This document shows, in pieces, positions 33,823 to 38,749 of a stretch of 38,749 nucleotides of DNA. Source of the DNA: a virus. The translations under genes and the position numbers were made by a program. Position 1 is the first letter of the stretch, and each line of letters opens with the position of its first letter. Location: positions 1-38,749 of the IMG/VR virus record IMGVR_UViG_3300037504_001322, one strand, 5' to 3'. Below the pieces are notes generated by a model, which did not search any database, was not told the origin of the DNA, and was given only the letters and a program-made list of their open reading frames with translations.

Positions 33823-34601
33823 CCATCCTGGGCGACGCTCACGTTGGCAGCCAAGTGGGGTTATGGCCGGACTATTATGAAACCAGATCGGGCAATCCCA
33901 TCCCGTTTTCCAAACACCAGAAGGTTCTAAAACAATACCTTGACGATTTTTTCACTCGTGAAGCTCGCGACGCGGAGATGATTTTGTTCGGCGGCGACCT
34001 TGCGCAAGGGTCCAACGTCAAGGGTTGGGGGTCCGGAACAACAACCCCGGTTCCGCAACATCAAGCCCAAGCCGCCATTCAGCTGTTTATGCCTTACATG
34101 AAGGGCCGTCCGGTCTTCGGGGTTTCCGGAAGCGACTATCACCAGGCTTTAACCGTATCGCTTGACCAAATGATAATTGAAGGGTTGGGTGGTGTTTTTT
34201 TGGGGGCGGTGGCCAACTTAAAAATAAGCGGAACAAACAAGGTGCTTAATTGGGCTCACGGGCATGGTCCACCTTATCAGTATCCGGGGACTTTTTTAGA
34301 CAAGGAGTCCATGTTTTTAGATATGGCTATCGGCAAGGGAGATTTAAAACACCCGGTGGATCTTTTTTGTCGGCACCATTATCATCAATGGGATCATTTG
34401 GAAAAAACCCATCGGCACCTGATTGTCTGTCCTGGCTGGCAATTGTGGTTCGAGTGGGCTCCTCTTGTTAAATTTTATGGGCATAAAAAATTAAGCTCCA
34501 AAGTCGGGGCCGTGATAGTCGATATTTCTTCAGACAACATTATAATAAAAAAATGTTTGTATGACGCTCCCGTGGCCTTTGACAATATTCAAGAAATTTA
34601 A
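33807..34601 (+). CDS. Calcineurin-like metallophosphoesterase
   Basis: 264 residues from a GTG within the preceding gene. Family signature in order: D-x-H at 10-12 (GDAH), GGD at 62-64, GSDYH at 108-112 in place of GNHD/E, a WAHGHG motif at 149-154, and a terminal H-rich CRHHYH near 190. These ligands bind the two-metal centre that hydrolyses phosphodiesters or monoesters. Substrate unknown; phage members near DNA genes are often presumed to act on nucleic acid or signalling nucleotides. The variations in the third and last motifs may alter activity. Confidence 0.75.
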   Translation: MYRRLAILGDAHVGSQVGLWPDYYETRSGNPIPFSKHQKVLKQYLDDFFTREARDAEMILFGGDLAQGSNVKGWGSGTTTPVPQHQAQAAIQLFMPYMKGRPVFGVSGSDYHQALTVSLDQMIIEGLGGVFLGAVANLKISGTNKVLNWAHGHGPPYQYPGTFLDKESMFLDMAIGKGDLKHPVDLFCRHHYHQWDHLEKTHRHLIVCPGWQLWFEWAPLVKFYGHKKLSSKVGAVIVDISSDNIIIKKCLYDAPVAFDNIQEI

Positions 34602-34703
34602 ATAGTTTACAAGAAAAACCCTCGTCGGGTTCCGCTCGTAAGGCCGTACGAGGGGCATATGAATTGCATAAGAGCTATATGACATTAATGTGTGAGGTAT
34701 ATA

Positions 34704-35390
34704 ATGAACCGACCGGAAAACCTTGTAATACATTGCAGCGCCAGCCCGGATCACGGGTATTTGGACTGGCCGTCGCTTCGTAAATACCATATTGAAGAAA
34801 GAAATTTTATTGATATCGGTTACCACTACGGAATAGAAAATGTTCACGGCTCTTACGAGATTTTAATCGGGCGGCCGGAAAGGCAGCCCGGCGCTCATTG
34901 CCGTGAACAGGGCATGAACTATCGAAGCCTTGGAGTATGCCTGGTGGGCGGCGACCCTTGGAAGGGGTTCGATAACAAACTTTGTCCGTTGCCTGAAGAG
35001 CAATATAACAAACTAGTGGAGCTCTGCACCCGCCTTTGTATTAAACATAAAATATCGAATAGAAACATTTATTTTCATCGGAATTTTGCTCCCAAGCCGT
35101 GTCCGGGGTACGGCATAAACAGGGAAATGCTTCGCGACGATGTCAACAGTCGATTGTTTAAGGAACCCCCATGGGAAAATGACGACCCGTTCGCCACCGA
35201 GCGCAGAGTTTTAGGCTTCGGTGATAGAGGGCGGGATGTCATGTGGGTTCAAGATAAGTTAGGCGTCGAGACTGACGGAATATTCGGGCCGAACACCAAA
35301 AGCGCGGTCATGGAATTTCAAAAAGAGCACGGACTTATTGTTGATGGCATTGTCGGGCCTCAAACATGGGGCGATCTTTTTTTATTCTAA
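34704..35390 (+). CDS. Endolysin: N-acetylmuramoyl-L-alanine amidase
   Basis: 228 residues from the ATG at 34704 (GAGG 6 nt before; a GTG at 34692 is less likely). Amidase_2 / PGRP fold: His10 in LVIHCSASP, then GYHYGIENVHGSYEILIGR, and the second His at 125 with Cys at 133 in KPCPG, the same spacing as the T7 lysozyme zinc ligands. Residues about 168-228 form a peptidoglycan-binding domain (LGFGDRGRDVMWVQDKLG...DGIFGPNTKSAVMEFQ). Cuts the stem peptide from the glycan. No signal peptide, so release depends on a holin. Confidence 0.88.
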   Translation: MNRPENLVIHCSASPDHGYLDWPSLRKYHIEERNFIDIGYHYGIENVHGSYEILIGRPERQPGAHCREQGMNYRSLGVCLVGGDPWKGFDNKLCPLPEEQYNKLVELCTRLCIKHKISNRNIYFHRNFAPKPCPGYGINREMLRDDVNSRLFKEPPWENDDPFATERRVLGFGDRGRDVMWVQDKLGVETDGIFGPNTKSAVMEFQKEHGLIVDGIVGPQTWGDLFLF

Positions 35391-35409
35391 AAAACGACAA
35401 GGAGATAAG

Positions 35410-35604
35410 ATGACCACCAAGCCTTGGTATCTGTCCAAAACCATAATTGGCGCTATGGTGCTCTTCTTTATCGCGTTTGCTCAATCCTTTGGGGTTGAGT
35501 TGGGCGAAGAGGAAACCACGGTCGCGGTTGAGGCTTTGGCCTCCATAGCCGGTTTTGTTTTGACTGTTTACGGTCGGGTCACCGCCACCAAAAAACTAAA
35601 ATAG
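35410..35604 (+). CDS. Holin-like two-TM protein
   Basis: 64 residues from the ATG at 35410 with AAGGAG 8 nt upstream; a longer frame from 35338 sits within the endolysin gene. Two hydrophobic segments (about 11-26 and 44-57) joined by an acidic turn (ELGEEET), positive ends on both sides, and an opening 'KPWYLSK', a usual start of small phage holins. It follows the endolysin by 19 nt. Forms lesions in the inner membrane at a set time. Confidence 0.7.
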   Translation: MTTKPWYLSKTIIGAMVLFFIAFAQSFGVELGEEETTVAVEALASIAGFVLTVYGRVTATKKLK

Positions 35605-35613
35605 GGGGTATTA

Positions 35614-36000
35614 ATGAGGGCCAAGCTTTTAATGACGGGCCTGTTGATCTGCAGCCTAATCATGGCTATCGGATTATCGGGATGTGCGAGCAACGACTTT
35701 TTAACCAATTCTTATAATACTTTAAACACGGTGGGAACGTCTTATGATGTGGCCATGACCTCGGCCGGTGAAATGTATCGCCAGGGTCACTTGACCGAAC
35801 AACAAAAAGAAAACGTAATTGCCGCCGCAGAGGTTGTTTATACGAGCTTTCAGGCCGCAGTGGCGGCCGTGCAGGTTTATGAAGCCACGGAGGGAAAGTC
35901 CGGCAAAGAGGCCGTGACTGCGGCTATCAATCAAATGCTGGATTCTTACAATCAATTTATTGAATTGGTAAACGGCTTTATCGCCGAGGAGAAAAAATAA
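35614..36000 (+). CDS. Phage lipoprotein, lysis-cassette associated
   Basis: 128 residues. Signal sequence with basic start (MRAK), hydrophobic core and lipobox LSGC with Cys24 as the expected lipidated residue. The mature part is helical (VAAVQVYEATEGKSGKEAVTAAINQML). A second lipoprotein (Rz1-like) is encoded 312 nt downstream, so this is not simply the outer spanin. Could help spanin action, or act at the surface as an exclusion protein. Overlaps the next ATG by 1 nt. Confidence 0.65.
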   Translation: MRAKLLMTGLLICSLIMAIGLSGCASNDFLTNSYNTLNTVGTSYDVAMTSAGEMYRQGHLTEQQKENVIAAAEVVYTSFQAAVAAVQVYEATEGKSGKEAVTAAINQMLDSYNQFIELVNGFIAEEKK

Positions 36001-36191
36001 TGTTGGACGAAAACCGAATCAAACTTGAATTCATTGCGGCCGTTTCCACTATTTTGATTAACAACGCGCTTCCCGAACTTCTCGACTTAATCGACGAGTG
36101 GCGTGACGAAACGAATGAACCTCCCACCGCCGAGGAAATTCAAAATCTCGTGAATATAATCAAGAAGCCCATGGAATATTTCGAAGACTAA
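36000..36191 (+). CDS. Small hypothetical protein
   Basis: 63 residues, TAATG overlap with the lipoprotein gene and with the next gene. Helical and acidic (LPELLDLIDEWRDETNEPPTAEEIQNLVNIIKKP). No membrane segment. Its coupling inside the lysis gene block suggests a linked role, but nothing identifies its function. Confidence 0.6.
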   Translation: MLDENRIKLEFIAAVSTILINNALPELLDLIDEWRDETNEPPTAEEIQNLVNIIKKPMEYFED

Positions 36192-36412
36192 TGTTGCGGA
36201 TTTTGGCGGCCTTCCTGGGCGCGTTAAAAGCGGCTTTATGGGCCATTGCCTCAGGGAGGCTCGTTCAAAGCGGACGTAGGGAAGAGCGGATAAAGCAAAC
36301 GGAAGCGGAAAATGAAGCGTTACGAGAGCAGGCTCAGGCGGCGGCTGACGCTCATGCTGATACTCAGCATGACGATTTGTTTGTTGACAAGCTGCGCCGC
36401 GAGGGATTCTAA
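36191..36412 (+). CDS. Inner-membrane spanin, Rz-like
   Basis: 73 residues. A hydrophobic N-terminal segment (residues about 2-20) is followed by a charged helix (EERIKQTEAENEALREQAQAAADAHAD) that would lie in the periplasm, and an acidic end 'LFVDKLRREGF'. This is the architecture of short Rz proteins, and an Rz1-type lipoprotein is embedded in the +1 frame of its second half. Together they fuse inner and outer membranes at the last step of lysis. Assignment rests on architecture and gene arrangement. Confidence 0.7.
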   Translation: MLRILAAFLGALKAALWAIASGRLVQSGRREERIKQTEAENEALREQAQAAADAHADTQHDDLFVDKLRREGF

Positions 36413-36578
36413 TTTTTGCCCGGCCCCGGCCATCGCGTCCTGGGATAAGGAATGGTCAAATAAATTGGCCGATGAATACGAGGTTTATTGCCCGAATGCT
36501 CTTCCGGCCATGTGCAGAGCCGTGAAAGAATATTATGTCATACGTGAACAAATCAGATCATGCCTTGAATCGAACTGA
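36312..36578 (+). CDS. Outer-membrane spanin lipoprotein, Rz1-like
   Basis: 88 residues, starting inside the Rz-like gene in a different frame and running 166 nt past it. GGAAG precedes the ATG. The start is basic (MKRYESRLRRR), then a hydrophobic core and lipobox LLTSC with Cys28 expected to be lipidated. Longer than classical Rz1 and not Pro-rich, with five more Cys after the lipobox (C36, C59, C67 among them) in the mature part. Overlapping Rz/Rz1 frames are typical of Gram-negative phages. Confidence 0.7.
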   Translation: MKRYESRLRRRLTLMLILSMTICLLTSCAARDSNFCPAPAIASWDKEWSNKLADEYEVYCPNALPAMCRAVKEYYVIREQIRSCLESN

Positions 36579-36592
36579 CAAGAAATACTTGT

Positions 36593-36814
36593 ATGTTGCC
36601 CGAAGCTTTTGAGCATATCATAAATGATATATTGGATTTTTTATCCAAGCATCCGGTCAGGGATTTTGTATTTATTGTTATGAGCGACGAAGGCGAACCT
36701 TATATATGGCAAACGTCAAAAGATGAGATCTTCACTCAAACCCTATTGGAAATAGGAATAGAAGAGTTGCATTCTTACAAGGTTGACGTTATTCCCGATC
36801 AACACATCCCTTGA
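36593..36814 (+). CDS. Small hypothetical protein
   Basis: 73 residues, the last rightward gene before the terminator cluster. Helical start (FEHIINDILDFLSKH), then an alpha/beta pattern with FVFIVMSDEGEPYIW. The ribosome site is weak. No family recognised. The stop at 36812-36814 lies 10 nt before the first terminator hairpin, so transcription ends just after it. Confidence 0.55.
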   Translation: MLPEAFEHIINDILDFLSKHPVRDFVFIVMSDEGEPYIWQTSKDEIFTQTLLEIGIEELHSYKVDVIPDQHIP

Positions 36815-36823
36815 GGCTTCGAC

Positions 36824-36846
36824 CAAGGGCGCGGCCCTTGCTTTTT
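36824..36846 (+). terminator. Intrinsic terminator at end of late operon
   Basis: A 7-bp GC-rich stem CAAGGGC/GCCCTTG with a 3-nt loop (36824-36840) followed by C and TTTTT. It lies 10 nt after the last rightward stop, the expected position for terminating the late transcript. Confidence 0.75.
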
Positions 36847-36901
36847 GAACACAAGACCTTACCTTAATAAGGTAATCCGTCACACCGGTAGGCCGGTATA
36901 T

Positions 36902-36953
36902 AATAATCAGGCTGGCTTTCTCGCTTAGGGGAATATAGCCTGATTATTTTTTT
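36902..36953 (+). terminator. Second intrinsic terminator
   Basis: A perfect 12-bp stem AATAATCAGGCT/AGCCTGATTATT (36902-36913 with 36937-36948), 23-nt loop, then seven T (36947-36953). A second, stronger terminator about 55 nt after the first. A smaller hairpin TTACCTT/AAGGTAA (36859-36865 with 36869-36875) lies between them. Confidence 0.75.
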
Positions 36954-36955
36954 AC

Positions 36956-36993
36956 AAAACGTTGGTACTTATCAATAATTACCAACGTTTTTT
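36956..36993. terminator. Bidirectional terminator between convergent operons
   Basis: A perfect 12-bp inverted repeat AAAACGTTGGTA/TACCAACGTTTT (36956-36967 with 36980-36991) flanked by A on its left and by six T on its right (36988-36993). It can stop rightward transcripts that passed the first two terminators and leftward transcripts of the minus-strand operon, whose last gene ends within its right arm at 36979. Confidence 0.7.
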
Positions 36994-37154
36994 ACAATAC
37001 TCGCATTCCAACCTGATTGTTTTTTCATTACTTTCAAACTTCACGCAATTGTGCTCCCCGGTGTGAGAAACAGTGCTAAAAAAACCACTCCGAACTCTTC
37101 ATTATCCCTTAATAGTTCCGGTGTTAGCTTCATTCGTTTAAGATTTATGTTCAT
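36979..37154 (-). CDS. Small zinc-finger-like protein requiring a -1 frame change
   Basis: Starts at an ATG (37154) that overlaps the stop of the DUF6378-like gene (ATGA). The zero frame ends after 37 residues at 37041. A -1 shift at the heptamer T TTT TTA (complement of 37077-37083) after residue 26 instead gives 58 residues that end TIRLECEYCKKRW, with HTGEHNC before it, a plausible His/Cys metal site. The length 176 nt (59 codons minus 1) fits exactly one -1 shift. Either the heptamer is a programmed frameshift or the T run lost or gained a base in this phage or in the assembly. The stop lies in the bidirectional terminator. Confidence 0.55.
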
Positions 37155-37417
37155 TCCACTATCTCCAAGTCTCCAGCAATCCCGATATACCCGGCGGCGT
37201 CAACGAGGTTGTCCCGCTTGTGTTGGTTGTATTCGCGGGCAATTTTGAATAAGGCCATTAGCATGGCCACGTCTTTAGGCGTAATGGGGTTGCCCATGTA
37301 AGCGCTCCAAAGCTTGGCTATCAAGTCAAAGCTATTCTCCGGAGCGCCGTAATGATCTTGACGCTCACCGTTTATAACGGCAAGGGCCTCTGTTAATACG
37401 GAGCCGACCACGGTCAT
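37151..37417 (-). CDS. DUF6378-like phage protein
   Basis: 88 residues. The pattern 'L.EAL.ivNG.RQ.hYG.PE.nF..IA.LWSAYmG..IT..DVAmLM.L.KIAR......DN.vDaAGY' is that of a common phage protein family annotated as DUF6378, seen in many siphoviruses and podoviruses. All the usual blocks are present. Biochemical role unknown. ATG at 37417 has no clear ribosome site and lies 5 nt after the stop of the preceding micropeptide gene, suggesting coupling. Its own stop overlaps the next ATG. Confidence 0.8.
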   Translation of the reverse strand: MTVVGSVLTEALAVINGERQDHYGAPENSFDLIAKLWSAYMGNPITPKDVAMLMALFKIAREYNQHKRDNLVDAAGYIGIAGDLEIVE

Positions 37418-37422
37418 ATTTG

Positions 37423-37512
37423 TTAATCCATTCTATTTTCATTAATCAGGATGGCTATTAAAAACGCACCTAACATAAACCCGATAATCAACCCGAAGAA
37501 AAAACTCGTCAT
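37423..37512 (-). CDS. Single-TM micropeptide, copy 1
   Basis: 29 residues starting MTSFFFGLIIG; almost the whole peptide is one membrane segment, ending with charged NENRMD. The ATG at 37512 is preceded by GGGGGTG. It is a tandem duplicate of the micropeptide at 37545-37631: the first seven residues and ribosome site are identical at the DNA level. A longer 71-residue frame from 37638 contains it but reads out of frame through the other copy, so the short start is preferred. Confidence 0.55.
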   Translation of the reverse strand: MTSFFFGLIIGFMLGAFLIAILINENRMD

Positions 37513-37544
37513 ATCGCACCCCCGCGTATTCGATTCGATATTGG

Positions 37545-37631
37545 TTAGGGCCTGTTTAGGATGACTATTAAAAGCGCCGCCAGCCCAACCCCGATAAACG
37601 TGACAATAAACCCGAAGAAAAAACTCGTCAT
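37545..37631 (-). CDS. Single-TM micropeptide, copy 2
   Basis: 28 residues starting MTSFFFGFIVT, one membrane segment and a short NRP end. The ATG at 37631 overlaps the stop of the secreted-protein gene (ATGA) and is preceded by GGGGGTG, so translation coupling supports it as a true gene. A diverged second copy lies at 37423-37512. Could be a small holin- or antiholin-like peptide or an inner-membrane effector; nothing decides between these. Confidence 0.6.
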   Translation of the reverse strand: MTSFFFGFIVTFIGVGLAALLIVILNRP

Positions 37632-38020
37632 ATCGCACCCCCGCTCGCGTGTTCGACTCGATATTGGCTGGGGCCTGTTTCGGTGATTACCGTGTCCTTA
37701 TGAATATAAAACCCGGTGGGAGTGAAGATGATAAAGGGAACGTTTCCCTCGATTTCAAATAAACAGGCTTGAAGCACCTCGTCGCCAAGCAGCCAAGCGA
37801 CCACGTAAACGCCGCTTGATATATTGTCGGACAAATCAATGATTTGCCCCGGAGCAACAAGCGATTCCATAACCGTTTCCAATTCATCAGGGCCGTGAGC
37901 CTCGAAAAATTGCACGGTTAAAGGGAATGGAGCTTCATTTACAAAACCCACATTGGCGCATAGGGCTAACGATGGCGTCAACAAAAAAACAATAAATAAA
38001 AATACTTTCATAACTCTCAT
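37628..38020 (-). CDS. Secreted hypothetical protein
   Basis: 130 residues. A clear signal peptide (RVMKVFLFIVFLLTPSLALCANVG, cleavage likely after LCA or ALC) leads a beta-rich mature part (FPLTVQFFEAHG, VYVVAWLLGDEVLQACLFEIEG). The Cys at the end of the signal is in 'LALC', a weak lipobox. The start at 38020 overlaps the nuclease gene stop (ATGA) and GGAGG lies about 10 nt upstream. A periplasmic protein in an early-type operon may modify or shield the host envelope. No family recognised. Confidence 0.65.
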   Translation of the reverse strand: MRVMKVFLFIVFLLTPSLALCANVGFVNEAPFPLTVQFFEAHGPDELETVMESLVAPGQIIDLSDNISSGVYVVAWLLGDEVLQACLFEIEGNVPFIIFTPTGFYIHKDTVITETGPSQYRVEHASGGAI

Positions 38021-38373
38021 GAAAAATAATCCTCCAATACTTTAATTGCCTGGTCGGCTCCATAACAGACTTCCACCCGGTACCCGTCCGCTTGAAGCAA
38101 TTCAATTTCCGCCTTTTGGTTTTCGGATATTCGGCCCCCTCGACGCTTCATTTCGATCCAAAGGCCGTGACACGATCCCTTGGGGACCGGTAAAAAAAGG
38201 TCGGGAATGCCTGGTCTCGCACCTTCCGCCTTAAGTTTCCCGGCGGTCGCTTTATGTCGCCAGCCGCCGTTTGGAATGGCGAATATCCGTTCGGCGGCCG
38301 GATATTTATTTCTCACCCATCGGCACCATTCGACAACCCGCTTTTGCTCCTCATGCTCGTATGGATTAGGCAT
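38017..38373 (-). CDS. VRR-NUC family endonuclease
   Basis: 118 residues. VRR-NUC signature: helix with E-x-x-Q (HEEQKRVVEW), IPNGGWRHKATAGKLKAEGARPG, the catalytic PD in GIPDLF, and E-x-K in LWIEMK, then SENQKAEIELLQADGYRVEVC. Stand-alone VRR-NUC proteins of phages cut branched or single-strand DNA, usually with replication or recombination genes. Overlaps both its neighbours, so it belongs to the leftward operon. Confidence 0.85.
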   Translation of the reverse strand: MPNPYEHEEQKRVVEWCRWVRNKYPAAERIFAIPNGGWRHKATAGKLKAEGARPGIPDLFLPVPKGSCHGLWIEMKRRGGRISENQKAEIELLQADGYRVEVCYGADQAIKVLEDYFS

Positions 38374-38548
38374 TCGGGAAATACCTCAGCATATAATCTT
38401 CCACTTCTTCGGGAGGATGCGACTTTTTTTCGGTTTGCAAATAACGTTTTTTTCTTTCACATGGCCCGCATGGTATTTTGAGCGGGCAGACGCAAATTAG
38501 CTTTGTTCCCGGCGGATCGATCAATCCGTATAAGACTTCCATTCTCAT
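38366..38548 (-). CDS. Small cysteine-containing hypothetical protein
   Basis: 60 residues, ATGA overlap with the upstream gene and 8-nt overlap with the nuclease gene. Contains C-V-C-P-x4-C-G-P-C (residues about 19-30), a possible small zinc site. C-terminal part is charged and ends with Tyr/Phe-rich LRYFPNA. Translation-coupled to the VRR-NUC gene. No family recognised. Confidence 0.6.
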   Translation of the reverse strand: MRMEVLYGLIDPPGTKLICVCPLKIPCGPCERKKRYLQTEKKSHPPEEVEDYMLRYFPNA

Positions 38549-38749
38549 TTAACCCTCTTGATTCTTTCTAAGGGTTTTAATTTTTCCCATGCGCCCTTGT
38601 CTTCAACTTTGATCCGAACATGTTTATTCCCCTTAGTCCAACCAAAACTGTACGAAGCATTGTTGCCTGGATTAGCATCGCAATACTTGCTCCCGGCACA
38701 CTTCAGCCCCGTGCAAGATATTAACAACGTTCCGGGGTCGGTCGTATTC
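38545..38749 (-). CDS. Partial Cys-containing hypothetical protein
   Basis: The frame is open to the right edge (no stop upstream), so the gene probably begins outside. A TTG at 38727 would give 60 residues but has only weak support. The visible part has CTGLKCAGSKYC (three Cys) near its start, then a basic helical tail (WEKLKPLERIKRVK). First gene seen of the leftward operon. Function unknown. Confidence 0.5.
   Translation of the reverse strand, partial: NTTDPGTLLISCTGLKCAGSKYCDANPGNNASYSFGWTKGNKHVRIKVEDKGAWEKLKPLERIKRVK

Larger units (their letters stand above)
37423..37680. repeat. Tandem duplication of a micropeptide gene
   Basis: Two diverged copies of about 110-120 bp lie next to each other. 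Shared blocks include CGAAGAAAAAACTCGTCATA at 37493-37512 and 37612-37631, the CCCCCG that follows, AGGATG(G/A)CTATTAAAA (37448 and 37558) and GGCCTGTTT (37550 and 37673). Each copy carries a single-TM micropeptide gene and the last codons of the secreted-protein gene, which are degenerate in copy 1. Confidence 0.75.

Noticed and set aside
37423-37638. 71-residue minus-strand ORF containing micropeptide 1
   Set aside because: Its first 42 residues read out of frame through the second copy of the tandem duplication. The short start has a proper ribosome site and a matching paralogue.
1-38749. Terminal repeats or circular overlap of the window ends
   Set aside because: The first and last bases show no shared sequence and both edges cut open frames, so the genome ends cannot be defined here.
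1-38749. CRISPR array, integrase, att site or insertion sequence
   Set aside because: No regularly spaced short repeats, recombinase-like protein or flanking direct repeats were seen.

Overview
This window is most of the late (virion and lysis) module of a tailed phage or prophage of a Gram-negative host. Short-tailed (podovirus-like) morphology is inferred. Large terminase, portal, scaffold, major capsid protein, head-tail adaptor and a nozzle-like beta-propeller protein are all recognisable, but there is no tape measure, tail tube or sheath. A Gram-negative host is shown by the two-component spanin genes (Rz with an out-of-frame overlapping Rz1 lipoprotein) and a further lipobox protein. 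A short protein carrying a class III (anaerobic) ribonucleotide reductase glycyl-radical motif hints at an anaerobic or facultative host. No integrase, repressor, polymerase or primase is present, and both window edges cut open reading frames, so this is a partial genome.

Layout. (1) 1-408: the end of a + strand gene, then a terminator serving the opposite strand. (2) 409-1409: a three-gene minus-strand operon driven by two tandem sigma70-type promoters in the 315-nt control region 1410-1724, with a GC-rich hairpin near the 5' side of each gene. (3) 1725-10070: a glycyl-radical-like orphan, a small unknown gene, terL, six small genes, portal, an FmdB-like zinc ribbon, scaffold, major capsid and a probable decoration protein, closed by a long hairpin. 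(4) 10146-17037: adaptor and tail genes, including a nine-fold repeat protein, two cysteine-rich proteins (one with Ig-like parts) and a zinc-ribbon protein. (5) 17071-31620: a coiled-coil protein, a low-complexity protein and a 3990-residue polyvalent protein, together the likely ejected proteins. (6) 31620-33189: a small coiled-coil protein, a tail-collar fibre protein and a probable fibre chaperone. (7) 33189-36814: an XhlA-like membrane protein, a SANT/Myb-like protein, a metallophosphoesterase, amidase endolysin, holin, lipoprotein, Rz/Rz1 and small unknown genes. (8) 36824-36993: three terminator-type hairpins. (9) 36979-38749: a convergent minus-strand operon with a VRR-NUC nuclease, a secreted protein, two duplicated single-TM micropeptides, a DUF6378-like protein and a small zinc-finger-like gene broken by a -1 frame change at a T TTT TTA heptamer.

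How it fits together. The + strand genes from 1725 to 36814 are mostly joined by ATGA, TAATG or short overlaps and read as one late transcription unit: DNA packaging, head building, tail completion, ejection, host attachment, then lysis. The giant protein combines an apparently intact GGDEF nucleotide-cyclase signature, two HExxH zincin motifs, a winged-helix-like segment, two SAP-like segments, conserved polyvalent-protein regions and a C-terminal LPD38-like region. It is most simply read as a virion-packaged, multi-effector protein delivered with the DNA. Most striking for follow-up are this protein, the orphan glycyl-radical gene, the frameshifted minus-strand gene and the duplicated micropeptides.
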